Shown piece by piece: positions 46,597 to 55,716 of a DNA stretch of 64,000 nucleotides (the first letter of the stretch is position 1; each line of letters opens with the position of its first letter). Origin of the DNA: Sphingosinicella microcystinivorans. Its GTDB lineage: Bacteria; Pseudomonadota; Alphaproteobacteria; Sphingomonadales; Sphingomonadaceae. Made by a program: the position numbers and the translations under genes. The notes beneath the pieces are model-generated. The model ran no database searches. It saw nothing but the letters and a program-made list of their open reading frames with translations, and was not told the origin of the DNA. The stretch spans positions 248,001-312,000 of the forward strand of contig NZ_CP116005.1 of NCBI RefSeq assembly GCF_027941835.1, read 5' to 3'.

Positions 46597-47143
46597 ATGT
46601 TGATCGTGGAGACAGTGGTTCGGATTCGGCGTGAGCATGCAGCGGGTAAGGCGATCAAGGCGATCGCTCGTGACCTTCGTTTGTCGCGGAAGGTCGTCCG
46701 CAAAGCGATCCGGTCGCCGGAGGCGGCGTTCAACTATCAGCGCAAAGTCCAGCCGCTGCCGCGGATCGGTCCTTATCAGGATCGTCTCGATGCGCTGCTT
46801 GAGGAGAACGAAGGTCGCGGCCGCCGCGATCGGCTACGGATGACGCGTATCCATGACCTGCTGGTGCGCGAGGGGTTCGATGGATCCTATGATGCGGTGC
46901 GCCGCTATGCGGCGCGCTGGCGTGCTGCGCGGCGGAAGGATGCTGGCGAAGGCGCACCGGCGTTCATCCCGATGACCTTCCAGCCGGGTGAGGCCTACCA
47001 GTTCGACTGGAGCCACGAGGATGTGGAGATCGCCGGCAAGCCGATGCGGGTGAAGGTGGCGCATATGCGTCTCTGCGACTCGCGCGCACCCTATGTCCGA
47101 GCCTATCCGCGCGAGGGCCAGGAGATGCTGTTCGATGCCCATG
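46597..47143 (+). pseudogene. istA: istA transposase, 5' part
   Basis: Encodes MLIVETVVRIRREHAAGKAIKAIARDLRLSRKVVRKAIRS (in pieces), the HTH start of IstA, and the first catalytic Asp in YQFDWSHEDVEIAG. IS3 copy B enters at 47144. The target duplication CATG (47140-47143 and 48408-48411) is inside a codon run, and joining 46597-47143 to 48412-49379 gives an uninterrupted 504-residue IstA, the normal size. By chance the frame continues into the IS3 orfA in frame, so a hybrid IstA-OrfA reading frame of 569 codons exists. Confidence 0.88.
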
Positions 47144-47202
47144 TGATCTTCCCCGGTTGCGCGGACACCGATGAAGGGCTCATTGGAGCCAGGAGGTGTA
47201 AG

Positions 47203-47484
47203 ATGGCAAAGGTTGGGAAGCGATATTTCACGGACGAGTTCAAGCGCGAGGCGGTGACGCTATGGGAGACGAGCGGTCGGATGCAGGCCGACGTTGCGCG
47301 TGAGTTGGGTATCATGCCGACGATGTTGAGGCGCTGGCAACGGGCACTGGAGATCAAGGGGACAGTGCCTGCGGCGAAGCCGCTATCATCGTCGATGGCG
47401 TCGCCGGCGGATCAGGCGTCGGAGATTGCCAGGCTACGCCGCGAGCTCGATCGCACGCGCATGGAGCGCGACATTCTAAAAAAG
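47203..47484 (+). CDS. IS3-family transposase OrfA, copy B
   Basis: Identical in reading to copy A: HTH, leucine zipper and the A AAA AAG heptamer at 47478-47484. The start ATG 47203 follows AGGAGG. An upstream frame from the split istA is continuous with it, so besides the native start the protein could appear as a fusion. Confidence 0.85.
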
Positions 47485-47512
47485 CGGTCGGCATTTGCGC
47501 GGAGATGCCACG

Positions 47513-48376
47513 GTGAAGTTCCAGTTCATCCGCGCCCATGCTGGCCCCTGGCCGGTCAGCGTCATGTGCCGCATGCTCGGTGTGTCGCGCAGCGGCTATT
47601 ACGATTGGCGCGATCGACCGCCGAGTATGCGCATGACGGAGAACGCCGTGTTGCTCGCCGATATCCGCCGGATCCAGGCGCGGCATTCCGGGCGATACGG
47701 CAGTCCCCGGATGCATGCCGCGCTGCGCGCGGAAGGGCGCGGCTGCAGCCGCGGTCGTGTCGAGCGGCTGATGCGCCGTCACGGCATTCGTGCGCTTGCC
47801 GGTCGCCGCTTTCGGCCCTCGACGACCGACAGCCGCCATTACCTGCCGATCGCGCCGAACCTGCTAGCGCAGCGCTTCGAAGCAACGGCGCCGAACCGCG
47901 TGTGGCTGGCCGATATCAGCTATATCCCGACCGGCGAAGGCTGGCTGTATCTGGCGGCCGTGCTCGATCTGGCGACGCGCAAGATCGTGGGCTGGGCGAT
48001 GCGGGATCACATGCGCACCGAACTGACGCTCGCTGCGTTGATGATGGCCGCCCAACGGCAGCGACCAGCACGCGGACTCGTGCATCACTCCGATCGCGGA
48101 TCGCAATATGCCGCCGGGGCTTATGTCGATCAACTCACCGCGATCGGCGCGACCGCGTCGATGAGCCGCACCGGAAACTGTTACGACAACGCGCCGATGG
48201 AGAGCTTCTTTCATACGCTGAAGGTCGAACTGGTCCATCAATGCCGCTGGGCAACGCACGTCGAAGCCCGGCAGGCTCTGTTCGGATATATCGAAGGCTA
48301 TTATAATCGGCATCGCATGCACTCGGCGCTCGGGTATCTCACCCCCGAACAGGCCGAGCAACGCATGACGGGCTAA
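47513..48376 (+). CDS. IS3-family transposase OrfB, copy B
   Basis: Intact DDE transposase, same protein as in copy A (LADISYI, SDRGSQY and ESFFHTLK triad regions). GTG 47513 has GGAGA seven bases upstream; TTG 47495 is the alternative start. Confidence 0.93.
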   Translation: MKFQFIRAHAGPWPVSVMCRMLGVSRSGYYDWRDRPPSMRMTENAVLLADIRRIQARHSGRYGSPRMHAALRAEGRGCSRGRVERLMRRHGIRALAGRRFRPSTTDSRHYLPIAPNLLAQRFEATAPNRVWLADISYIPTGEGWLYLAAVLDLATRKIVGWAMRDHMRTELTLAALMMAAQRQRPARGLVHHSDRGSQYAAGAYVDQLTAIGATASMSRTGNCYDNAPMESFFHTLKVELVHQCRWATHVEARQALFGYIEGYYNRHRMHSALGYLTPEQAEQRMTG

Positions 48377-48407
48377 CCCTAGTGTCCGCACAACCGGAGG
48401 AAGATCA

Positions 48408-49379
48408 CATGCCCGGGCGTTCGCGTTCTTCGGCGGTGTGCCGCGACGCGGTATCTACGATAATATGAAGACGGCGGTGACGGCCGTGTTCACCGGCAAG
48501 GAGCGTGTGTTCAACCGCCGCTTCCTGATCATGACCGATCATTACATGGTCGAGCCGACCGCCTGCTCGCCGGCGGCGGGATGGGAGAAGGGCCAGGTCG
48601 AGCAGCAGGTCCAGACGATCCGAGGCCGCTTCTTCCAGCCGCGACTCCGGTTCGCCAGCCTGGCCGAGCTCAACGGGTGGCTGGAGGCCGAGTGCCGGCG
48701 CTGGGCCGAGCATCATGCCCATCCCGAACGCGGGGATATTACCGTCGCCGAGGCGCTGGATATGGAGCGACCGGCCCTGCAGCCGATCCTGGCACCGTTC
48801 GACGGCTTCCATGAGAGCGAGCATGCCGTCACCGGCACCTGCCTCATCAGCTTCGATCGCAACCGCTACTCGGTCATGTCGACGGCCGCACGCCGGACCG
48901 TTCAGGTGCGCTCCTATGCCGATCGCATCGTCATACGCTGCGGCGATGCGATCGTCGGGGAGCATGAGCGCCACTTCGGTCGGAACCGCACGATATACGA
49001 TCCCTGGCATTATCTGCCGGTCCTCGCGCACAAGCCCGGCGCGCTGCGTAACGGCGCACCGTTCCAGGACTGGGATCTGCCGCCCGCCCTGCACCGATTA
49101 CGGCGAAGGCTCGGCACCGGGGACGAGGCCGATCGCAGGTTCGTGCGGGTCCTCTCGGCGGTGCTCACCGATGGCCTGGAGCCGGTAGAGGCTGCCGTGC
49201 GCGAAGCGTTGGCGAACGGAACGGCCAGCGACGAGCTGATCCTCAACATCCTCTCCCGGCGCCGCGAGCCGGCGACACCCCACAGCATCGTCACTTCGGA
49301 AGACCGGATGCTGCAGCATCCTCCGCTCGCCGACTGTGCCCGCTATGATCTGCTGCGAGGCTATGATGCAGCGGCATGA
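48408..49379 (+). pseudogene. istA: istA transposase, 3' part
   Basis: Begins with the CATG target duplication and continues ARAFAFFGGVPRRGIYDNMKTAV, the second catalytic Asp region of IstA (YDN), then EKGQVEQQVQTIRGRF with the catalytic Glu (E in EKGQVE). The C-terminal domain follows ([19 protein letters not shown]). A shorter frame could start at ATG 48438, but it lacks the first Asp and could not be active. It overlaps istB. Confidence 0.88.
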
Positions 49380-50094
49380 TATGATCGACACGATGCGCGG
49401 CCTCGGACTCAAGGGCATGGCGGCGGCGTTCGACGAGGCGGTCACCACCGGCCTCCAGCGCAAGCGCACCACCATGGAGATACTGACCGACCTGCTCCGT
49501 GCTGAGGCGACCCACCGGGATGCAGCCTCCATCCGCTATCGGATGACGGCTGCGAGGCTGCCCGTGGTGAAGGACCTGGAGCGGTTCAGCTTCGAGGGCA
49601 CACCGATCAATGAGGAGATGATCCGCTCCCTTCACGATGGCTCCTTCCTCCCGCCTCGCCGCAATATCGTGCTGGTCGGCGGCACGGGGACAGGCAAGAC
49701 CCACCTCGCCATCGCGATCACCGCCAATGTCGTGCGAAGGGGCGCTCGCGCCCGCTACTTCAACACCGTCGATCTGGTGACACGCCTCGAAGAGGAGACC
49801 CGGATCGGCAAAGGCGGGACCCTGGCGGCGCAGCTGTCGCGGCTCGACCTGATCGTGCTCGACGAGCTCGGTTATCTGCCGTTCGCCCGCTCGGGAGGGC
49901 AGTTGCTGTTCCACCTCATCAGCAAGCTTTATGAGCGGACCAGCGTCATCATCACCACGAACCTCGCCTTCGGCGAATGGCCGACCGTGTTCGGCGATCC
50001 CAAGATGACCACGGCGCTGCTCGACCGCGTCACCCACCACTGCGATATCGTCGAGACGGGCAACGACAGCTGGCGCTTCAAAAACCGCAGCTGA
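49363..50094 (+). CDS. istB: IstB-like ATPase of the IS21-family element
   Basis: A 243-residue AAA+ protein, starting at ATG 49363 or 49366 inside the end of istA (the usual overlap). The N-terminal IstB helices ([21 protein letters not shown]) precede Walker [14 protein letters not shown], Walker [13 protein letters not shown], and sensor [16 protein letters not shown]. IstB selects target DNA and stimulates IstA. The gene is intact, so an intact IstA supplied elsewhere could mobilise this element. Confidence 0.93.
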   Translation: MMQRHDMIDTMRGLGLKGMAAAFDEAVTTGLQRKRTTMEILTDLLRAEATHRDAASIRYRMTAARLPVVKDLERFSFEGTPINEEMIRSLHDGSFLPPRRNIVLVGGTGTGKTHLAIAITANVVRRGARARYFNTVDLVTRLEEETRIGKGGTLAAQLSRLDLIVLDELGYLPFARSGGQLLFHLISKLYERTSVIITTNLAFGEWPTVFGDPKMTTALLDRVTHHCDIVETGNDSWRFKNRS

Positions 50095-50278
50095 CAGCCA
50101 CCTTCGGCGCCTTCAAAAATCTATCTTGCGCTGCGCGCGCCTCCGGTCGGGCTACGCCCGCCCTCCGCCGCACGCAGCGCAAGGCCATCTTCAACAAACC
50201 AGCATCATATTATCCGAAAAGGGGGTCCCTCTTCGACGCCGATCGGGGGTCCCTTTTGAACGCCGTTTGACACTTACA

Positions 50279-50733
50279 GCCTGGTCGGGTTCACCCCGGA
50301 CCGGGATTACCGCTACATCGCCATCAACCGGGCATTGCGCAGGCTGCACCCCGATATCCTGCGGCAGGTGCTTGAAGGCCTGCGCGAACAGGGCAGCGAT
50401 GCCTGGCAGGACCTTGCCACCGACCGCGTCGCCGTGAACAACGAGTTCAGCCTGTCGATCGTCATTGCCCGCTGCACGCCGACACCGACCGGCCTGCTGC
50501 GCTGGAAGCTGCGCTTTGATACCTCGCTCATGCCCGACATCACGATCGTGGTGCGCATGGACGCGGACAACCGCGCGCCGCTCGATTTCTACCTGTTCCC
50601 CCGTCTTGATGTGGCGTCGGATCGCGTGCGGCTGGCCGAGGAAAACGGTCTCAGTCTCGACGCCTACCGTTTCGACACGCTCGACTATCTCTATGACATC
50701 GCAGCGCCGGTCAGCATCGTGGAGGCAGCCTGA
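50279..50733 (+). pseudogene. C-terminal domain of a recombinase-type protein, 5' end lost
   Basis: Open frame from the IS21 end: LVGFTPDRDYRYIAINRALRRLHPDILRQVL (in pieces), then ARCTPTPTGLLRWKLRFDTSLMPDITIVVRMD and DFYLFPRLDV, ending in IVEAA. From memory this domain follows serine-recombinase regions in alphaproteobacterial mobile elements and is usually next to ParB/RepB-like genes, which is also the case here. No start codon with a ribosome site is visible, and the catalytic recombinase part is absent. The stop overlaps the next start. Confidence 0.5.
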
Positions 50734-51632
50734 TGCCGGACGCCCATCCCCAACAGATCGAGATGATCCCGATTTCCCGGATCACGGTGCTCAATCCGCG
50801 GGCCCGCAACAAGCGGCAGCACCGCGAGATCGTCAACAACATCGAGGCGATCGGCCTGAAACGCCCGATCACGGTCAGCCGGCGTCCCGGCGAAGGCAGT
50901 CCCCGATATGACCTGGTTTGCGGCGAAGGCCGGCTCGAGGCCTTCCAGATGCTCGGCCAGACCGAGATCCCCGCCGTCGTGATCGAGGCCGCCGAGGCCG
51001 AATGCCTGGTGATGAGCCTGGTCGAGAATATCGCGCGCCGACAGCACCGGCCGATCGATCTGATGGAGGAAATCGGCAGTTTGCACCGACGCGGCTATAA
51101 CGACACCGAGATCGCCGCCAAGATCGGCGTGACACCCAGCTGGGTCAACATGATCGTCACCTTGCTGGAGCGCGGCGAGAACCGGCTGGTGGCAGCCGTC
51201 GAGACCGGGCTCATTCCGATCAGCCTCGCGGTCGACATTGCCCGTGCCACTACCGACGAGGCTCAGAACCTGCTGATCGATGCTTACGAGAGCGGCCAGC
51301 TCAGGGGCAAGAAGCTGGGCGCGGTGCGGCGGATGCTCGACCAGCGGATGAAGCGCAACGGCAGGGCCGCTGCCGTCCATGGCCTCGGGCGCCGGAATGC
51401 CAACCGGCGCATGACCTCCACCGACCTGATGCAGATCTATCAGCGGGAGGCCGAGAAACAGCGGATACTGGTCAAGAAGTCGGATTTCACCCAGACGCGG
51501 CTCCTGTTCATCGTAGAGGCCCTGCGGGACCTGCTCAGCGACGACGGCTTCACCACCCTGCTACGCGCTGAACAGCTCGAAACCATGCCGCGCGCCCTTG
51601 CCATGCGGATATCCGGGGACATGGACGCGTGA
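50733..51632 (+). CDS. ParB/RepB-like partition protein
   Basis: A 299-residue protein overlapping the previous stop by one base. The ParB N-terminal nuclease-like domain has ITVLNPRARNKRQHREIVNNI, then GLKRPITV and CGEGRLEAFQ (the GEGR/GERR CTP-binding motif), ENIARRQHRPIDLMEEI, and an HTH with EIAAKIGVTPSWVNMIV. This is the architecture of DNA-binding partition proteins. No ParA gene is visible. It overlaps the next ParB-like gene by GTGA, so both act together, probably for maintenance or regulation of a mobile element rather than as a full plasmid partition system. Confidence 0.85.
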   Translation: MPDAHPQQIEMIPISRITVLNPRARNKRQHREIVNNIEAIGLKRPITVSRRPGEGSPRYDLVCGEGRLEAFQMLGQTEIPAVVIEAAEAECLVMSLVENIARRQHRPIDLMEEIGSLHRRGYNDTEIAAKIGVTPSWVNMIVTLLERGENRLVAAVETGLIPISLAVDIARATTDEAQNLLIDAYESGQLRGKKLGAVRRMLDQRMKRNGRAAAVHGLGRRNANRRMTSTDLMQIYQREAEKQRILVKKSDFTQTRLLFIVEALRDLLSDDGFTTLLRAEQLETMPRALAMRISGDMDA

Positions 51633-52579
51633 AGGACCGGATCGATCAGCTACCCACTGACGGAACCGGCCACGACGGGGTCAGGCTTGCCTTCCAGACC
51701 ACCAGCGTGACGCTAGGCCTTGATCAGCTGGTGACGCTCAAGACCCTCCGCCCAGGCACCCGCGAAAGCAAGAAGTACGCCCAGATCCTCGGGTCGGTAA
51801 AGGCGATCGGGCTCGTGGAAGCGCCTGTCGTCACGCCCGATCCCCAGAACCGGGAGCGGTATTTTCTGCTCGACGGGCATGTGCGGATCGAGGTCCTGCG
51901 CGATCTCGGCATCGACACGGTCGAGTGCCTGATTTCGACCGATGATGAGACCTACACTTACAACAAGCGGGTCAACCGCCTGGCAGCGATCCAGGAGCAC
52001 CGGATGGTGGTCAAAGCCGTCGAGCGCGGCGTGCCGGAAGCCAGGATCGCCGAAGCTCTCGGGCTCGACATTGCCACGATCCGCCGGCGGTTCCGGCTGC
52101 TTGACGGCATCTGCCCCGAGGTCGTGGAGATGCTGAAGGACGTTGCCTGTCCGATGAAGGTGTTCGACGAGCTGCGGCGGATGACAACCATTCGCCAGAT
52201 CGAAGCCGCAGACCTCATGGTCGGGCAGAACAACTTCACGGTGCCGTTCGCGAAGGCATTGCTGGCCGCCACGCCTGACAACCAGCTGGTCAAACAACCC
52301 CGGAAACGGCGCGACGGCATCAATGCCATCAGCACCGAACAGATGACGCGGATGGAACGCGAACTGGCTGCGCTGCAGGCCCAGGTCAAATCGGTCGAAG
52401 AAACCTACGGGCTCGACAATCTGCACCTCACCGTGACGCGCGGGTACATAGCGAAGCTGCTTGGTAACGCCCGCATCGTCCGGTGGCTCTCGCAGAACCG
52501 GCAGGAATATCTCGGCGAGTTCCAGCGGATCGCGGAGATCGACAGCATCAGTCCCGCACCGACGCCGGTGCAAGAGTGA
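51629..52579 (+). CDS. RepB C-terminal-domain / ParB-like protein
   Basis: A 316-residue protein that starts with GTG 51629 overlapping the previous stop (GTGA). The ParB-like N-terminal part has LVTLKTLRPGTRESKKYAQI, LVEAPVV and LLDGHVRIEVLRDLG (a degenerate GHRR motif, GHVR), then an HTH with RIAEALGLDIATIRRRFRLLDG. The C-terminal half is of RepB type (ARIVRWLSQNRQEYLGEF). The pair of consecutive ParB-like genes without ParA is unusual for plasmids but known beside recombinase genes in mobile elements. Confidence 0.83.
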   Translation: MKDRIDQLPTDGTGHDGVRLAFQTTSVTLGLDQLVTLKTLRPGTRESKKYAQILGSVKAIGLVEAPVVTPDPQNRERYFLLDGHVRIEVLRDLGIDTVECLISTDDETYTYNKRVNRLAAIQEHRMVVKAVERGVPEARIAEALGLDIATIRRRFRLLDGICPEVVEMLKDVACPMKVFDELRRMTTIRQIEAADLMVGQNNFTVPFAKALLAATPDNQLVKQPRKRRDGINAISTEQMTRMERELAALQAQVKSVEETYGLDNLHLTVTRGYIAKLLGNARIVRWLSQNRQEYLGEFQRIAEIDSISPAPTPVQE

Positions 52580-52715
52580 GCTGGATGGGGACCCGGACCC
52601 GATAAGCGCGGGGACCATGGGAGACGCCGCACGATGGGGCGGATCGAGCATGGCGGTGGGAATGGCGGCGAACCCGCATGAAGCCCACCAGGCCGGCCGT
52701 CATAGGGACCGGCTG

Positions 52716-52782
52716 CATGCGGGGCCTTGCCCCGCATGATGGAAAACCGGGCGTGTCGGCATGGCGGGCTGCCGGCACGCCC
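52716..52782. terminator. Two strong hairpins between convergent genes
   Basis: CATGCGGGGC (52716-52725) pairs perfectly with GCCCCGCATG (52729-52738) over a 3-base loop. A second hairpin pairs GGGCGTGTCGGCA (52749-52761) with TGCCGGCACGCCC (52770-52782) with one mismatch. They lie between the repB-like stop (52579) and the convergent small gene (stop at 52801). U-runs are missing, so intrinsic termination is only likely, not shown. The preceding 52580-52715 holds no gene. Confidence 0.55.
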
Positions 52783-52800
52783 ATATCGAGCAGAATGGGT

Positions 52801-53037
52801 TCAGAACGCCTTCTTAAGCCGATCGTAGGAGGCACGCAGTTCGTCAGCCAGGATCTCCAGCGCCGATTTGATGTTCTGCCCGGTCTCATGAAGGCCGGCT
52901 TCGGCCACGAAATGGTTCCATTTGGCTTCGGCTTCCTGCCATTCCTGCTGGGCTTCCATGCTGCCCAGATGGGCCTGCACCTTGGCCTCATCGCGCAGCG
53001 CGGCGAGTTCTGTCTTCAGATTTTCCAATGCGCTCAT
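52801..53037 (-). CDS. Small coiled-coil protein, hypothetical (78 aa)
   Basis: ATG 53037 is preferred; ATG 53040 is too close to AGGAGG. The product is one long helical hairpin (ALENLKTELAALRDEAKVQAHL, QQEWQEAEAKWNHFV, ALEILADELRASYDRL), Glu/Ala/Leu rich, with a heptad pattern. Such small acidic helical proteins are often found with stress genes. It opens a minus-strand series with DUF302 and OsmC genes downstream in coordinate but transcribed separately. The function is unknown. Confidence 0.65.
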   Translation of the reverse strand: MSALENLKTELAALRDEAKVQAHLGSMEAQQEWQEAEAKWNHFVAEAGLHETGQNIKSALEILADELRASYDRLKKAF

Positions 53038-53079
53038 CATCTTCCTCCTGTGCTGATTTTCGCTGGTCTACATTTCGGA

Positions 53080-53469
53080 TTATCGCAGACGGTCGATCGC
53101 TCGCGCGAGCTTGTCACGGACTACCTCGGCCGCCTTTGCCAATTCAGGATTGCTGATGGCCTGCATGGACGCCACCGGGTCAATCGCCGCGACCTCAACT
53201 TCGTCCGAACCTGACTGCTGCACGATGACATTGCAGGGCAGCATCAAGCCGACCTTGTCTTCCAGCTGCAGCGCCTCATGCGCCAATGTCGGATTGCAGG
53301 CGCCAAGGATCGTATAGGGACGAAAGTCGACGTCGATCTTCGATTTGAGGGTCTGCTGGATATCGATCCGGCTGATCACCCCGAACCCTTCCGTCTTCAG
53401 CGCAGCCTCTGCGCGCGCGATGGCCTCGTCAAAGGGCACCTTCAGCCTGGCTGAAATATAGTAGCTCAT
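53080..53469 (-). CDS. DUF302 family protein
   Basis: A 129-residue protein; ATG 53469 has GAGAAGG upstream. DUF302 blocks are ARLKVPFDEAIARAEAALKTEGFGVISRIDI, YTILGACNPTLAHEALQLEDKVGLMLPCNVIVQ and VAAIDPVASM (quoted in pieces). Two Cys in GACNP and LPCNV are typical. The family is common in islands with heavy-metal and redox genes; its biochemical role is not established to my knowledge. It follows the OsmC gene by 32 bp on the same strand, so it is likely in one transcript with it. Confidence 0.85.
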   Translation of the reverse strand: MSYYISARLKVPFDEAIARAEAALKTEGFGVISRIDIQQTLKSKIDVDFRPYTILGACNPTLAHEALQLEDKVGLMLPCNVIVQQSGSDEVEVAAIDPVASMQAISNPELAKAAEVVRDKLARAIDRLR

Positions 53470-53501
53470 CTTCTGCCTTCTCCTGTCGGGCCCGGGTTTC
53501 G

Positions 53502-53927
53502 TCAGTTTGCCGCAACCGTGGTGATAACCGGCGTGCCCTCCAGCGTGCGCTGCACCGGGCAACGGGCCGCAACCGAGATCAACTTTTCCCGCTGCTCATC
53601 GGACAGATCCTGGCCAATGACACGGATCGTCTTGGCGAAATAATCCGTCTTCGTCGACTTCCCTTCGACCGTACCTTTGGCATGCGTGAGGGTGACTTCC
53701 ACGCGTTCAAGCGGCCAGTTCTGCTGACGGGCATACCAGCGCACCGTCATGGCCGTGCATTCGCCCAGTGCTGCCAGCAACAGGTCATAGGGCGCCGGCC
53801 CCATGTCCCCACCACCCTGTTCGACGGGCTCGTCGCCGATGAGGTGGTGGCCGGACACGTCGATGCTGACAGCAAAAGCACTTTCACCGGTCTCAACGAT
53901 GTGCGCTGTGGTCGTGCCTGTACTCAA
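53502..53927 (-). CDS. OsmC-family peroxide/redox protein
   Basis: A 141-residue protein if TTG 53927 is used (GGGAG seven bases upstream); an ATG at 53990 would add 21 residues without a ribosome site. The two peroxidatic Cys motifs are LLAALGECTAMTVRWYA and SVAARCPVQRTLEGTP, as in Ohr/OsmC enzymes that reduce organic hydroperoxides with a dithiol. GxDMGPAPYDLLLAALGEC is the OsmC signature. It lies with DUF302 in a small stress operon. Confidence 0.88.
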   Translation of the reverse strand: MSTGTTTAHIVETGESAFAVSIDVSGHHLIGDEPVEQGGGDMGPAPYDLLLAALGECTAMTVRWYARQQNWPLERVEVTLTHAKGTVEGKSTKTDYFAKTIRVIGQDLSDEQREKLISVAARCPVQRTLEGTPVITTVAAN

Positions 53928-54038
53928 AGAAAGTCTCCCTATGCTGTGACCATAGCAGGTCGTTTCTCGAACTGTCTGACAAAATGCCACTCGATTGCCG
54001 TTAAGGTTGCACCGGTCGATTTCAACCTCGGCTTGCCG

Positions 54039-54695
54039 TCACTGGCGTGTGGGCTTGAATGCGCGCAGGTGCGGAAAATCGCCCTTTTCGAGATATTCCT
54101 TTTCCGCAGGCGTTGATTGCCTGCCAAGGCTCTCATTGCGGTGCGGGTGGCGGCCAAAGATGGCAATGACCTGGCGGACGTCTTCGGCCTGTTTCACCAA
54201 GGATCGATAAATTGGGCGCAACTGATCCGGCGCAACTGAAGCGATATCCTGGCGAAGGCGGATAAGGAGATCGATACGCTCGAGGTGATCGGGGCCCTCG
54301 CAGTGACCGAGTGGCTGAGTGTAGGCTATCTTGAGCCAGGGTGTCACAAGGGCCTGAAAGTGCCCGTTCTCCAGACCATCCATGGCCAGTGCCAAGGCCG
54401 CGGCATCCTGCGCAAATGCCCGGGGCGTGCCTCGCCAGAGTGACCTCGAAAACTGATCCAGCACGACAATGAGCGAGAGCCGGCCCTCTGGCTCGTCTGC
54501 CCAATGGTCGAGCTCGCCTAGCGCACCGCGCACCGTCAGTTCCGCAAACCGGGCGACGATCGCCTCGTCTGCACCGCCCTGCATGCGCCAGAACCAATGC
54601 TTGTGATGAGTCTCTGCGTCCACATCAACAGTGCGACCTTCCGGAAACCAGAAATCCAGAACGTCACACCACGGCTGAGCAGGGCTTGCGGTCAT
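54039..54695 (-). CDS. DUF924 family protein
   Basis: A 218-residue alpha-helical, TPR-like protein. DVLDFWFPEGRTVD, HHKHWFWRMQGGADEAIVARF, LSLIVVLDQFSRSLWRGTPRAFAQDAAALALAM and FGRHPHRNESLGRQSTPAEKEYL (read in pieces) are the conserved DUF924 blocks. The function of the family is not known to me. It lies between OsmC and the DksA-like gene, all minus strand; the gap to the OsmC gene is 111 bp. Confidence 0.88.
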   Translation of the reverse strand: MTASPAQPWCDVLDFWFPEGRTVDVDAETHHKHWFWRMQGGADEAIVARFAELTVRGALGELDHWADEPEGRLSLIVVLDQFSRSLWRGTPRAFAQDAAALALAMDGLENGHFQALVTPWLKIAYTQPLGHCEGPDHLERIDLLIRLRQDIASVAPDQLRPIYRSLVKQAEDVRQVIAIFGRHPHRNESLGRQSTPAEKEYLEKGDFPHLRAFKPTRQ

Positions 54696-54715
54696 GCGGA
54701 TTCAAGCGGATCGGG

Positions 54716-55042
54716 TCACTGCTCGCTACTTGCGCAGGAAATGCACAGTGCCGCTTCCGGGCGCGCCTCAAGTCGCTTGGGAGCGATGGCATCGCCGCAG
54801 CGAACGCATTCACCGTAGGTCCCATTCTCGATGCGCAACAAGGCACGGTTTACCGAGGCAATTTCACGCGCGACCAGCGCGGCCTGGGCTTCGAGCGAGG
54901 CGTCATCCTCCATCTCGACCGCCTGCTCGGATGAGTCCGGGTTCAACGGCTCGGACAGCTCCTGAGCGAGGCGCTGTTGCCGGCCTTCGAGCTCGGCGAG
55001 TTGCTGCGTGAGGCGCGCTCTGGCGGCGTCGGCATTCGGCAT
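54716..55042 (-). CDS. TraR/DksA-family zinc-finger protein
   Basis: A 108-residue protein; ATG 55042 follows AAGGAT. A coiled-coil first half (RLTQQLAELEGRQQRLAQEL, VAREIASVNRALLRIENGTYG) precedes the Cys4 zinc finger CVRCGDAIAPKRLEARPEAALCISC (in pieces) of the DksA/TraR family. It is shorter than DksA (150) and lacks the DxxDxA loop acid pattern of DksA, so it is one of the TraR-like members often carried on mobile DNA. It may bind RNA polymerase in the secondary channel. The upstream 234 bp (55043-55276) separate it from divergent DUF4332. Confidence 0.85.
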   Translation of the reverse strand: MPNADAARARLTQQLAELEGRQQRLAQELSEPLNPDSSEQAVEMEDDASLEAQAALVAREIASVNRALLRIENGTYGECVRCGDAIAPKRLEARPEAALCISCASSEQ

Positions 55043-55276
55043 GGGTGATGATCCTTTCAAGTCTGCCGGCATAGCGTAGCAATTGCTGGCAAAGACTGAC
55101 AACGAGAAGTCACGGACCCTGAAAATGCCATGATGCAATCGCAGCAATATCGTGACATGTACGAGCGGCAGAGACTTTTGATCGGCGTTTGCAAGACCCG
55201 ATGCGTCGAGATGAGCGAACTCTGTTCAGGCCAGTCAGAGAACGGATTGCACACGACATAAATCAAGGAGCGGATC

Positions 55277-55684
55277 ATGGCGTACAAGATCGATGAAATC
55301 GAAGGCATTGGTGCAAAGTACGCCGAACGGCTCCAAGCGGCAGGGATCAAGACGACGGACGACCTGCTCAAAGCCTGCGGCAGCCGCAAGGGCCGGGATG
55401 ACACAGCCGAGCAGACGGGATTTTCTGCCAGCCAGCTTCTCAAATGGGCCAACATGGCGGACCTGATGCGGATCTCGGGCGTTGACGAGGAATATTCGGA
55501 ACTGCTCGAGGCGGCCGGGGTCGATACCGTCAAGGAGCTGGCCACGCGCAACGCCGAAAATCTCGCGACCAAGATGGCCGAGGTGAATGACGCAAAGAAG
55601 CTGACCCGGGCCTTGCCTGCAGCGTCTCAGGTCCAGAAATGGATCGACCAAGCCAAGACCATGGATGCCGCCATTAGCCATTGA
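55277..55684 (+). CDS. DUF4332 helix-hairpin-helix protein
   Basis: A 135-residue protein; AAGGAG lies upstream of ATG 55277. Two helix-hairpin-helix repeats are visible: IEGIGAKYAERLQAAGIKTTDDLL and MRISGVDEEYSELLEAAGVDTVKELA. This is the DUF4332 arrangement, related to DNA- or protein-binding HhH proteins. It is followed by three small plus-strand genes and aqpZ. The function is not established. Confidence 0.88.
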   Translation: MAYKIDEIEGIGAKYAERLQAAGIKTTDDLLKACGSRKGRDDTAEQTGFSASQLLKWANMADLMRISGVDEEYSELLEAAGVDTVKELATRNAENLATKMAEVNDAKKLTRALPAASQVQKWIDQAKTMDAAISH

Positions 55685-55716
55685 ACGCCTTGAAACCTGC
55701 AATGGGGGGAAGTCTT

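Larger units (their letters stand above)
47144..48407 (+). mobile_element. IS3-family insertion sequence, copy B (1264 bp)
   Basis: Same element as copy A: ends begin TGATCTTCC on both sides and a CATG duplication flanks it. The left repeat has four C's (TGATCTTCCCCGG) where copies A and C have five (TGATCTTCCCCCGG), which explains the one-base shorter length. It splits istA of the IS21-family element. Confidence 0.95.
46480..50278 (+). mobile_element. IS21-family insertion sequence with an IS3 copy inside
   Basis: The two ends start TGTGAGGATC (46480) and, read inward from 50278, TGTAAGTGTC; each is followed by repeats of the form GCGT-CAA-AGG-ACCCC, as in the multiple end repeats of IS21 elements. 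istA and istB lie between. IS3 copy B (47144-48407) splits istA. Without it the element is about 2.5 kb. No clear target duplication is seen at the outer ends, and the flanking genes are different (unknown gene left, recombinase tail right), so the boundary may come from a deletion or recombination as well as insertion. Confidence 0.85.
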
